A DNA stretch of 64,000 nucleotides from Pseudalgibacter ostreae. GTDB lineage: Bacteria > Bacteroidota > Bacteroidia > Flavobacteriales > Flavobacteriaceae. Position 1 is the first letter of the stretch; each line of letters starts with the position of its first letter. The notes beneath the pieces were generated by a model, which saw only the letters and a program-made list of their open reading frames with translations, was not told the DNA's origin and made no database searches. This document shows positions 43,994 through 50,813 of this stretch, one piece after another. A program made the translations under genes and the position numbers. Location: positions 1 through 64,000 of the forward strand of contig NZ_JBHMFC010000003.1 of assembly GCF_042427585.1 (NCBI RefSeq). Direction: 5' to 3'.

Positions 43994-44188
43994 ATGTTAA
44001 TAATACCAATTAAAGAAGGAGAAAATATCGATAGAGCGCTCAAGCGTTATAAGAGAAAGTTTGATAGAACTGGAACGAAACGTCAATTACAAGAACGTAA
44101 GCAGTTTAACAAACCGTCTGTGGTTTTTAGGGTCAAAATCCAAAAAGCACAATATGTACAAAGTTTAAGAGATGCAGAGAATTTATAG
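43994..44188 (+). CDS. rpsU: 30S ribosomal protein bS21
   Basis: A 64-residue basic protein beginning MLIIPIKEGENIDRALKRYK, matching bS21 (KRKFDRTGTKRQLQERKQF, then KPSVVFR). It binds the 30S platform near the 16S 3' end. A TATATTTG element at 43950-43957 is a likely -7 box. The strong Shine-Dalgarno upstream is unusual for Bacteroidota and fits a feedback loop in which ribosomes without bS21 preferentially translate rpsU. A terminator follows at 44213, before xerC. Confidence 0.95.
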   Translation: MLIIPIKEGENIDRALKRYKRKFDRTGTKRQLQERKQFNKPSVVFRVKIQKAQYVQSLRDAENL

Positions 44189-44212
44189 AACATCTGAATC
44201 TAAAACAAGACT

Positions 44213-44243
44213 AAATTCCCGTTTTACACGGGAATTTTTTTTT
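44213..44243 (+). terminator. Terminator of rpsU
   Basis: AAATTCCCGT pairs with ACGGGAATTT (10 bp) around a 5-nt loop, followed by a run of Ts. It is 25 bp after the rpsU stop. Confidence 0.88.
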
Positions 44244-44304
44244 GCTATAAAGCCAAATGCAATAAAACATTGTATCTTGTACATTGAATCTTTAAGTTTT
44301 TTAT

Positions 44305-45195
44305 ATGGACTTTACTTCTTTTTCAGATTATCTATTATTGGAGAAAAAATACTCTCCACTTACTGTAAAAGCATATCTTAAAGATTTGGAAGATTTTAAG
44401 GGGTTTATCTGGAGAACATATCAAACAGAACCCCTTACTGAGGTTAATTATTCTCAGATAAGAAGTTGGATTGTTTTTTTAGTAGAAGAGCGCATATCCA
44501 ACAGAACAATCAATAGAAAGGTGTCGGCCTTAAGCACGTATTATAAATTTCTTTTAAAAACAGGGGGCATTACTCAAAATCCCTTGGCCAATCACCGTGC
44601 TTTAAAAACAAGTAAAACCATACAGGTCCCTTTTTCGGAATCTGAAGTGAAAATGGCTTTAAATGATTTGAATTTTGGTGAAGACTTCGAAAGTGTTCGC
44701 AATAAGCTTATTATAGAACTGTTTTATTCAACAGGGATACGGAGAATAGAATTGGTACAGCTTAAGCTTTCCAATTTCGATTTAGCCAATAAAACGTTAA
44801 AAGTGTTAGGTAAAAGAAATAAAGAGCGCATCATTCCGTTATTAAAGCCTGTAGTGCACAGTATAAACAGTTATTTACATTTAAGAAATGAATTGGCGTT
44901 AACCGAAGCTCCTCAAACTTTCTTTTTAACCAAAAAAGGAGGTGAAATATACGAAACGCTTGTTTACAGAATAATAAATGATTATTTTAGTATAGCATCT
45001 TCAAAAGTTAAAAAGAGCCCTCACATACTAAGGCATTCTTTTGCAACACATTTGTTGAACCAAGGTGCAGATTTAAACGCTGTAAAGGAACTTTTAGGAC
45101 ATTCAAGTTTGGCTGCTACCCAGGTATACACCCATAATAGTATTGCCGATTTGAAGAAAGTACACATTAATGCGCACCCTAGGAGTAAAAAATAA
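44305..45195 (+). CDS. xerC: Tyrosine recombinase XerC
   Basis: Site-specific recombinase that resolves chromosome dimers at dif. The 296-residue length and lack of a phage neighbourhood fit a housekeeping XerC or XerD. The catalytic set is visible: Arg146 (STGIRRIEL), Lys170 (VLGKRNKER), His240 and Arg243 (PHILRHSFATHLL), His266 (LGHSSLAA) and Tyr275 (TQVYTHN). The N-terminal SAM-like core-binding domain spans about 1-85. It lies between rpsU and hpf. Confidence 0.93.
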   Translation: MDFTSFSDYLLLEKKYSPLTVKAYLKDLEDFKGFIWRTYQTEPLTEVNYSQIRSWIVFLVEERISNRTINRKVSALSTYYKFLLKTGGITQNPLANHRALKTSKTIQVPFSESEVKMALNDLNFGEDFESVRNKLIIELFYSTGIRRIELVQLKLSNFDLANKTLKVLGKRNKERIIPLLKPVVHSINSYLHLRNELALTEAPQTFFLTKKGGEIYETLVYRIINDYFSIASSKVKKSPHILRHSFATHLLNQGADLNAVKELLGHSSLAATQVYTHNSIADLKKVHINAHPRSKK

Positions 45196-45234
45196 TAGAA
45201 TATTAAAATTATTGTTTAACCAAAAAATTAAAGT

Positions 45235-45537
45235 ATGAAAGTAAACATGCAGTCCGTTAATTTTAGTGCAGATCAAAAATTACTTAACTTCATTCAAAAA
45301 CGTATGGATAAGTTAGATGTATTTTATGATAAGGTCATTCAATCGGATGTCTATTTAAAATTGGAAAACACCAGTGATAAAGAAAATAAGGTTTTTGAAG
45401 CACGGGTAAGTGTCCCCGGAAACCGTTTTGTGGTAAAAAAACAATCAAAAACTTTTGAAGAGAGTGCAGATATTGCAATATCGTCCTTAGAAAGGCAACT
45501 TAAAAAGCAAAAAGAGAAATTAAGATCACATTTATGA
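45235..45537 (+). CDS. hpf: Ribosome hibernation-promoting factor (short form)
   Basis: A 100-residue protein with the RaiA/HPF beta-alpha-beta fold, MKVNMQSVNFSADQKLLNFI at the start and basic C-terminal residues (KKQKEKLRSHL). It binds the 30S A/P region in stationary phase. It lacks the C-terminal dimerisation domain of long HPF. It follows xerC by 39 bp and may be co-transcribed. The tRNA promoter lies just after it. Confidence 0.92.
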   Translation: MKVNMQSVNFSADQKLLNFIQKRMDKLDVFYDKVIQSDVYLKLENTSDKENKVFEARVSVPGNRFVVKKQSKTFEESADIAISSLERQLKKQKEKLRSHL

Positions 45538-45557
45538 TAAAATTTATAAAAAAATGT

Positions 45558-45587
45558 TTTGATTAAAAAAATAAATCTATACATTTG
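45558..45587 (+). promoter_or_regulatory. Bacteroidota-type promoter before the tRNA cluster
   Basis: TTTG (45558-45561), an 18-base spacer and TACATTTG (45580-45587) match the TTTG-N19-TAnnTTTG consensus to within one base of spacing. It lies about 50 bp before the first tRNA gene. Confidence 0.72.
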
Positions 45588-45591
45588 CAGT

Positions 45592-45617
45592 CCGTTAGAA
45601 ATAGCGGGCTTTTTTTT
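45592..45617 (+). terminator. Small hairpin with T-run at the start of the tRNA transcript
   Basis: CCGTTA and TAGCGG (with one G-T pair) flank GAAA, then GC and eight Ts. It could end hpf transcription, but it lies at the very start of the transcript from the promoter just upstream. Confidence 0.6.
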
Positions 45618-45638
45618 GTAAAAAAAGAAGTATTAAAA

Positions 45639-45712
45639 GCCGATGTAGCTCAGCTGGCTAGAGCAGCTGATTTGTAATCAGCAGGTCGTGGGTTCGAGTC
45701 CCTCTATCGGCT
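45639..45712 (+). tRNA. tRNA-Thr (anticodon TGT)
   Basis: Acceptor GCCGATG pairs with TATCGGC (G-T at the last pair), D-loop contains AGCTGGCTAGAGC, and the anticodon loop TTTGTAA gives TGT. The T-arm is GTGGGTTCGAGTCCC. CCA is not encoded. A near-identical copy is at 63602-63675. Confidence 0.96.
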
Positions 45713-45773
45713 CTTGAAATTTTGAAAGTAACATTTGGGATTTAAAACATGATTTTAAATTTTCAATTGGTTT

Positions 45774-45855
<82 letters not shown>

Positions 45856-45978
45856 CAAAACAATTTGCGAAAGCAGAGGGTTCAAAACTCATATTTTAAA
45901 AAAAAGAGATGTGGTTTTGAAAATGTTCATTAAAGAATTGGAGTTTAGGATTTTCTGGATAAGATTTTCTATAAAAAT

Positions 45979-46051
45979 GCGAGAGTAGCTCAGTTGGTAG
46001 AGCGTCAGCCTTCCAAGCTGAATGTCGCCGGTTCGAACCCGGTCTCTCGCT
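45979..46051 (+). tRNA. tRNA-Gly (anticodon TCC)
   Basis: Acceptor GCGAGAG pairs with CTCTCGC, the anticodon loop CTTCCAA gives TCC, and the T-arm is CCGGTTCGAACCCGG. 73 nt without CCA. Confidence 0.96.
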
Positions 46052-46052
46052 C

Positions 46053-46116
46053 TAAAATTTACGGGTTATGATCTGCGATTTTCGAATCGTAAATTTAAAA
46101 TCGGCAATCGTAAATG
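46053..46116. repeat. AATCGTAAAT-type intergenic repeat between tRNA genes
   Basis: AATCGTAAAT occurs twice here and AAATTTACG / CGTAAATTT form an inverted pair. A tandem version is seen at 8105-8124 upstream of the antiporter gene. It looks like a dispersed short intergenic repeat. Confidence 0.45.
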
Positions 46117-46120
46117 AAAA

Positions 46121-46192
46121 GCCGGTGTAGCTCAGGGGTAGAGCGCTTCCTTGGTAAGGAAGAGGTCACGAGTTCAATTCTCGTCATTGGCT
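46121..46192 (+). tRNA. tRNA-Thr (anticodon GGT)
   Basis: Acceptor GCCGGTG pairs with CATTGGC using two G-T pairs, the anticodon loop TTGGTAA gives GGT, and the T-arm is ACGAGTTCAATTCTCGT. 72 nt without CCA. It lies 66 bp before tuf. Confidence 0.94.
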
Positions 46193-46258
46193 CAAATTTT
46201 GAATAAAATTTAGAATACACTAATATTATTATATAACTAAGATTAAATCATTAAAAAC

Positions 46259-47446
46259 ATGGCAAAGGCAACTTTCGATCGTTCAAAACCACACTTAAAT
46301 ATAGGTACAATTGGACACGTGGATCACGGTAAAACAACTACGACTGCAGCTATTACTAAAGTATTAGCTGATGCAGGTTTCTCAGAAGCAAGATCTTTTG
46401 ATCAAATTGATAACGCTCCAGAAGAAAAAGAAAGAGGTATTACAATTAATACATCTCACGTAGAATATGCAACAGCTAATCGTCACTATGCTCACGTTGA
46501 CTGTCCAGGTCACGCGGATTACGTAAAGAACATGGTAACTGGTGCAGCTCAAATGGATGGTGCTATTCTTGTGGTTGCGGCTACAGATGGTCCAATGCCA
46601 CAAACTCGTGAGCACATTCTTTTAGGACGTCAAGTAGGGATTCCTAGAATTGTTGTATTTATGAATAAAGTTGACTTGGTTGATGACGAAGAGTTATTGG
46701 AACTAGTTGAAATGGAAATCAGAGATTTATTATCTTTTTACGAATATGATGGTGATAATGGTCCTGTTGTTCAAGGTTCTGCTTTAGGCGCACTTAATGG
46801 TGAGCAAAAATGGGTAGATGCTCTTCTTAAATTAATGGAAGAAGTTGACGCTTGGATTGAAGAGCCAGTTCGTGATATGGACAAGCCTTTCTTAATGCCT
46901 ATAGAAGATGTTTTCTCTATTACTGGTCGTGGAACTGTTGCTACAGGTCGTATCGAAACAGGTATTGGTAAAACAGGAGATCCAGTAGAAATTATTGGTA
47001 TGGGTGCTGAGAAGTTAACATCTACTATTACTGGAATCGAAATGTTCCGTCAAATATTAGATAGAGGTGAAGCTGGTGATAATGCAGGTATCTTGTTAAG
47101 AGGTATTGAAAAATCTCAAATTACAAGAGGAATGGTTATTGTTAAGCCTGGATCTGTAACACCACATGCTAAATTTAAAGCTGAGGTTTATATCTTGAAA
47201 AAAGAAGAAGGTGGACGTCATACTCCATTCCATAACAACTACCGTCCTCAGTTCTACGTACGTACAACTGACGTAACTGGGAACATTATGCTTCCAGAAG
47301 GAGTTGAAATGGTTATGCCAGGAGACAACTTAACTATCACTGTTGAGCTTATTCAGAAAATTGCAATGAACGTTGGTTTACGTTTTGCAATCCGTGAAGG
47401 TGGACGTACAGTTGGTGCAGGTCAAGTTACTGAGATTTTAGAATAA
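46259..47446 (+). CDS. tuf: Elongation factor Tu
   Basis: GTPase delivering aminoacyl-tRNA to the ribosome. At 395 residues it is full length. G1 is GHVDHGKT at 19-26, G3 is DCPGHADYVKNM, G4 is MNKVDL and the C-terminal domain carries GGRHTPFHNNYRPQFY. It lies between tRNA-Thr(GGT) and tRNA-Trp, and is probably transcribed with the tRNAs, the common flavobacterial arrangement. No Shine-Dalgarno precedes it. Confidence 0.99.
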   Translation: MAKATFDRSKPHLNIGTIGHVDHGKTTTTAAITKVLADAGFSEARSFDQIDNAPEEKERGITINTSHVEYATANRHYAHVDCPGHADYVKNMVTGAAQMDGAILVVAATDGPMPQTREHILLGRQVGIPRIVVFMNKVDLVDDEELLELVEMEIRDLLSFYEYDGDNGPVVQGSALGALNGEQKWVDALLKLMEEVDAWIEEPVRDMDKPFLMPIEDVFSITGRGTVATGRIETGIGKTGDPVEIIGMGAEKLTSTITGIEMFRQILDRGEAGDNAGILLRGIEKSQITRGMVIVKPGSVTPHAKFKAEVYILKKEEGGRHTPFHNNYRPQFYVRTTDVTGNIMLPEGVEMVMPGDNLTITVELIQKIAMNVGLRFAIREGGRTVGAGQVTEILE

Positions 47447-47523
47447 TTAAAGTCTAATAAAAATTGAGTTAAGGTGTTCCTCCCTGAAACGATTGGGATT
47501 TAGGAATACCTTGACTTATATTT

Positions 47524-47596
47524 ACGGGTTTAGCTCAGTTGGTAGAGCACTGGTCTCCAAAACCAGGTGTCGTGAGTTCGAGTCTCTCAACCCGTG
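47524..47596 (+). tRNA. tRNA-Trp (anticodon CCA)
   Basis: Acceptor ACGGGTT pairs with AACCCGT, the anticodon loop CTCCAAA gives CCA, and the T-arm is GTGAGTTCGAGTCTCTC. 73 nt, between tuf and secE. Confidence 0.96.
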
Positions 47597-47652
47597 CAAG
47601 AATTAAAAGTTTAGGAAATGAAAATGTTCATTCCTATTAAAAATTATTATAA

Positions 47653-47850
47653 ATGGCTGGAATTGTAAATTATATAAAGGAATCGTTTGGCGAACTAAAA
47701 AACAACGTAAGCTGGCCAACCTGGCCTGAGGCACAAAGCATGACCATTTTAGTTGCTGTATTTTCAATTATATTCTCGCTTGCAATTTGGGGAATTGATA
47801 CTGTGTTTAGTAAAGTTATTACTTTTTACTTTGAAAAGATTATCGGTTAA
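47653..47850 (+). CDS. secE: Preprotein translocase subunit SecE
   Basis: A 65-residue single-helix component of the SecYEG channel. It has an amphipathic N-terminal part (ESFGELKNNVSWPTW) followed by one membrane helix (about 28-55). NVSWPTWPEAQ is the conserved SecE motif. nusG starts 11 bp later, as in most bacteria. Confidence 0.95.
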   Translation: MAGIVNYIKESFGELKNNVSWPTWPEAQSMTILVAVFSIIFSLAIWGIDTVFSKVITFYFEKIIG

Positions 47851-47861
47851 AAATAAACAAT

Positions 47862-48416
47862 ATGTCTGAAATAAGTGAAAAAAAATGGTATGTTGTTAGA
47901 GCCGTTAGTGGTCAAGAGAACAAAATCAAAACCTATATTGAAAATGAAATAGCACGATTAGGACTTCAAGATTATGTAGATCAAGTGCTAGTCCCCACAG
48001 AGCGTGTGGTACAAATCCGAAATGGAAAAAAAATTAATAAAGAAAAAGTATTCTTCCCTGGTTATATTATGGTTCAGGCCAATTTAACAGGCGAAGTTCC
48101 ACATATTATAAGATCGGTAACTAATGTTATTGGGTTTTTAGGAGAAACAAAAGGTGGCGATCCTGTGCCTTTAAGACAATCTGAAGTAAATAGAATGTTA
48201 GGGAAAGTGGATGAACTTTCTGTAGATGAAAATGCCAATGTGGTAATTCCGTTTACAAAAGGTGAAACCGTAAAAGTTATCGATGGGCCATTCAATGGAT
48301 TTGATGGAACAATTGAAAAGATAAACGAAGAGAAGCGTAAGCTTGAAGTAATGGTTAAGATTTTCGGAAGAAAAACCCCATTGGAATTGAGTTATATGCA
48401 AGTTGAAAAAGTATAA
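47862..48416 (+). CDS. nusG: Transcription termination/antitermination factor NusG
   Basis: A 184-residue RNA polymerase-binding factor. The NGN domain (WYVVRAVSGQENKIKTYIE, FFPGYIMVQ, VIGFLG) is followed by the KOW domain (KGETVKVIDGPFNGFDGTIEKI). Interacts with Rho and the ribosome. Between secE and rplK in the standard order. Confidence 0.97.
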   Translation: MSEISEKKWYVVRAVSGQENKIKTYIENEIARLGLQDYVDQVLVPTERVVQIRNGKKINKEKVFFPGYIMVQANLTGEVPHIIRSVTNVIGFLGETKGGDPVPLRQSEVNRMLGKVDELSVDENANVVIPFTKGETVKVIDGPFNGFDGTIEKINEEKRKLEVMVKIFGRKTPLELSYMQVEKV

Positions 48417-48487
48417 GAGTGTTACATTAAGATAGGTGAGTCTGTCGCTTCCTTTAGAGAGATATCATCAAAATTAAATCATTAAAA

Positions 48488-48925
48488 ATGGCAAAAGAAT
48501 TAAGTAAAGTAGTTAAGTTACAAGTTCGGGGAGGTGCTGCGAATCCGTCGCCACCGGTTGGACCCGCTTTAGGAGCCGCAGGTGTTAACATCATGGAGTT
48601 CTGTAAGCAATTCAATGCCAGAACCCAAGATAAGCCAGGTAAAGTTTTACCAGTTGTTATCTCTGTTTACAAAGACAAATCATTTGACTTTGTAATCAAA
48701 ACTCCTCCAGCGGCAGTCCAGTTAATGGAAATCGCTAAGTTGAAGAAGGGTTCAGGAGAACCAAACCGAAAAAAAGTAGCTAAAGTTTCATGGGATCAGA
48801 TTAAAACAATAGCAGAAGACAAAATGGTAGATTTAAATGCATTTACTATTGAATCCGCTATGAAAATGGTAGCTGGTACCGCAAGGTCTATGGGAATATC
48901 TGTAACCGGAAACGCACCAAATTAA
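48488..48925 (+). CDS. rplK: 50S ribosomal protein uL11
   Basis: A 145-residue L11, VKLQVRGGAANPSPPVGPALGAAGVNIMEFCKQFNART at the N-terminus and the C-terminal RNA-binding domain ending VAGTARSMGISV. It binds the GTPase centre of 23S rRNA. rplA follows after 20 bp. Confidence 0.98.
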   Translation: MAKELSKVVKLQVRGGAANPSPPVGPALGAAGVNIMEFCKQFNARTQDKPGKVLPVVISVYKDKSFDFVIKTPPAAVQLMEIAKLKKGSGEPNRKKVAKVSWDQIKTIAEDKMVDLNAFTIESAMKMVAGTARSMGISVTGNAPN

Positions 48926-48945
48926 TCTATTAAAGACATTAGAAA

Positions 48946-49635
48946 ATGGCAAGATTAACAAAAAAGCAAAAAGAAGCTTTAGCAAAAATCGAAAAAGGAA
49001 GAGTTTATTCTCTTAATGAAGCATCTTCATTAATCAAAGAAGTTACCAATACAAAATTTGATTCATCTGTAGACATTGCAGTACGTTTAGGAGTTGATCC
49101 ACGTAAAGCAAACCAAATGGTAAGAGGTGTAGTGTCGCTTCCACATGGTACAGGTAAAGATGTTAAAGTATTAGCATTGGTAACACCAGATAAAGAATCC
49201 GAAGCAAAAGAAGCAGGAGCCGATTACGTTGGTTTGGATGAGTATCTTGATAAAATCAAGAGCGGATGGACCGATGTAGACGTTATCATCACCATGCCAA
49301 GTGTTATGGGTAAGTTAGGCCCATTAGGACGTATTTTAGGCCCTAGAGGCTTAATGCCTAACCCAAAAACAGGTACGGTAACTATGGACGTTGCTAAAGC
49401 AGTAGAAGAAGTAAAAGCTGGTAAAATCGACTTTAAAGTTGATAAAACAGGTATTGTACACGCTGCTATAGGTAAAGCATCATTTAGTGCTGATAAAATT
49501 GCGGACAATGCAAATGAATTATTACAAACATTAATGAAACTAAAACCGACAACGGCTAAAGGCATTTATGTAAAAAGCATATTTATGTCTTCTACAATGA
49601 GTCCAAGTATAGCTATTGATCCTAAAATTGGTTAA
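48946..49635 (+). CDS. rplA: 50S ribosomal protein uL1
   Basis: A 229-residue L1 of the ribosomal stalk. MPNPKTGTV and GRILGPRGLMPNPK are diagnostic, followed by the C-terminal YVKSIFMSSTMSPSIAID. In many bacteria L1 regulates its own operon. rplJ starts 19 bp later. Confidence 0.98.
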   Translation: MARLTKKQKEALAKIEKGRVYSLNEASSLIKEVTNTKFDSSVDIAVRLGVDPRKANQMVRGVVSLPHGTGKDVKVLALVTPDKESEAKEAGADYVGLDEYLDKIKSGWTDVDVIITMPSVMGKLGPLGRILGPRGLMPNPKTGTVTMDVAKAVEEVKAGKIDFKVDKTGIVHAAIGKASFSADKIADNANELLQTLMKLKPTTAKGIYVKSIFMSSTMSPSIAIDPKIG

Positions 49636-49654
49636 TTAAGTTAAAACTTTTATT

Positions 49655-50176
49655 ATGACAAGAGAAGAAAAATCACAAGTAATTGAGGACTTAACTGCAG
49701 AATTAGCAACTAATGCAAATATCTATTTAGCTGATATTTCAGGATTAAACGCAAAAATAACCTCAGATTTTCGTCGTGCAGCTTACAAGGCAGACGTGAA
49801 AATTGCAGTTGTTAAGAATACATTACTTGCAAAAGCAATGGAAGCATCCGATAGAGATTTTGGAGACCTTTCATCTGTTTTAAAAGGAAATACATCTGTA
49901 TTGTACTCTGAAACAGGTAATGTGCCAGCTAAACTAATAAAAACATTCCGTAAAAAAGCAGAAAAGCCATTATTAAAAGGCGCTTTTATTGAAGAATGTG
50001 TTTATATCGGAGATGATCAGTTAGATATGCTAATTGATATCAAATCTAAAGAAGAATTGGTAGGCGAGATTATAGGCTTATTACAATCTCCTGCTAAAAA
50101 TGTTATATCTGCACTTAAATCAAGTGGCGGAAAACTGGCTGGAATTCTTAAAACACTATCTGAAAAAGAAGGATAG
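49655..50176 (+). CDS. rplJ: 50S ribosomal protein uL10
   Basis: A 173-residue stalk base protein. It has LTAELATNANIYLADISGLNA and VKNTLLAKAMEASD; the C-terminal helix that binds L7/L12 dimers lies near LLQSPAKNVISALKSSG. It is followed 66 bp later by rplL. Confidence 0.97.
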   Translation: MTREEKSQVIEDLTAELATNANIYLADISGLNAKITSDFRRAAYKADVKIAVVKNTLLAKAMEASDRDFGDLSSVLKGNTSVLYSETGNVPAKLIKTFRKKAEKPLLKGAFIEECVYIGDDQLDMLIDIKSKEELVGEIIGLLQSPAKNVISALKSSGGKLAGILKTLSEKEG

Positions 50177-50242
50177 TATTTATTTAGTACGCACTTAATT
50201 ACAATTATATTATTTTAAAAAATTATTAAAAACGATAGAAAA

Positions 50243-50620
50243 ATGGCAGATTTAAAAGATTTCGCAGAACAATTGGTTAACCTTACTGTAAAAGAAGTAA
50301 ATGAGTTAGCAACTATATTAAAAGATGAATATGGCATTGAGCCTGCTGCTGCTGCTGTGGTAGCTGCTGCTGGTCCAGCTGGTGGTGGTGATGATGCTGC
50401 TGAAGCTCAAACTGAATTTGACGTTATATTGAAAGCTGCAGGTGGCTCTAAATTAGCAGTAGTTAAATTGGTGAAAGAATTAACTGGTCTTGGTTTGAAA
50501 GAAGCTAAAGAATTAGTTGATAGTGCACCAAGCCCAGTAAAAGAAGCTGTAACTAAAGATGAAGCTGAAGCATTAAAAGCGCAGTTAGAAGAAGCAGGAG
50601 CTGAGGTTGAACTTAAATAA
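50243..50620 (+). CDS. rplL: 50S ribosomal protein bL12
   Basis: A 125-residue L7/L12. N-terminal dimerisation part, Ala/Gly-rich hinge (PAAAAVVAAAGPAGGG) and C-terminal factor-binding domain with KLAVVKLVKELTGLGLKEAK. It recruits translation GTPases. A hairpin lies between it and rpoB. Confidence 0.98.
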   Translation: MADLKDFAEQLVNLTVKEVNELATILKDEYGIEPAAAAVVAAAGPAGGGDDAAEAQTEFDVILKAAGGSKLAVVKLVKELTGLGLKEAKELVDSAPSPVKEAVTKDEAEALKAQLEEAGAEVELK

Positions 50621-50643
50621 GTTTAGCAACTCAACAATACAAA

Positions 50644-50681
50644 GGTTTAGGTCTGGAGATCGTTCTCTCAGACCTAGACCA
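50644..50681 (+). terminator. Attenuator-like hairpin between rplL and rpoB
   Basis: GGTTTAGGTCTG and CAGACCTAGACC pair with one G-T pair around a GAGA...TCTC inner stem. There is no T-run after it, so it may be a partial terminator or an RNA-processing site that sets polymerase versus stalk-protein levels, as known at this junction in other bacteria. Confidence 0.6.
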
Positions 50682-50813
50682 TTTTGCGTATATAATGATT
50701 ATACCAAATAAATTACAAAAACGGCTGATAAATAGATATGATTTATTTTTGCTGTTTTCATTAGTGTTTTAATACGCTATCACTATTTTTTTTAATCATA
50801 ATTCCGTCCATTG

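Noticed and set aside
44305..45195. Integrase of a mobile element
   Set aside because: The recombinase lies between rpsU and hpf with no attachment-site repeats or phage genes, so it is the housekeeping XerC/XerD.
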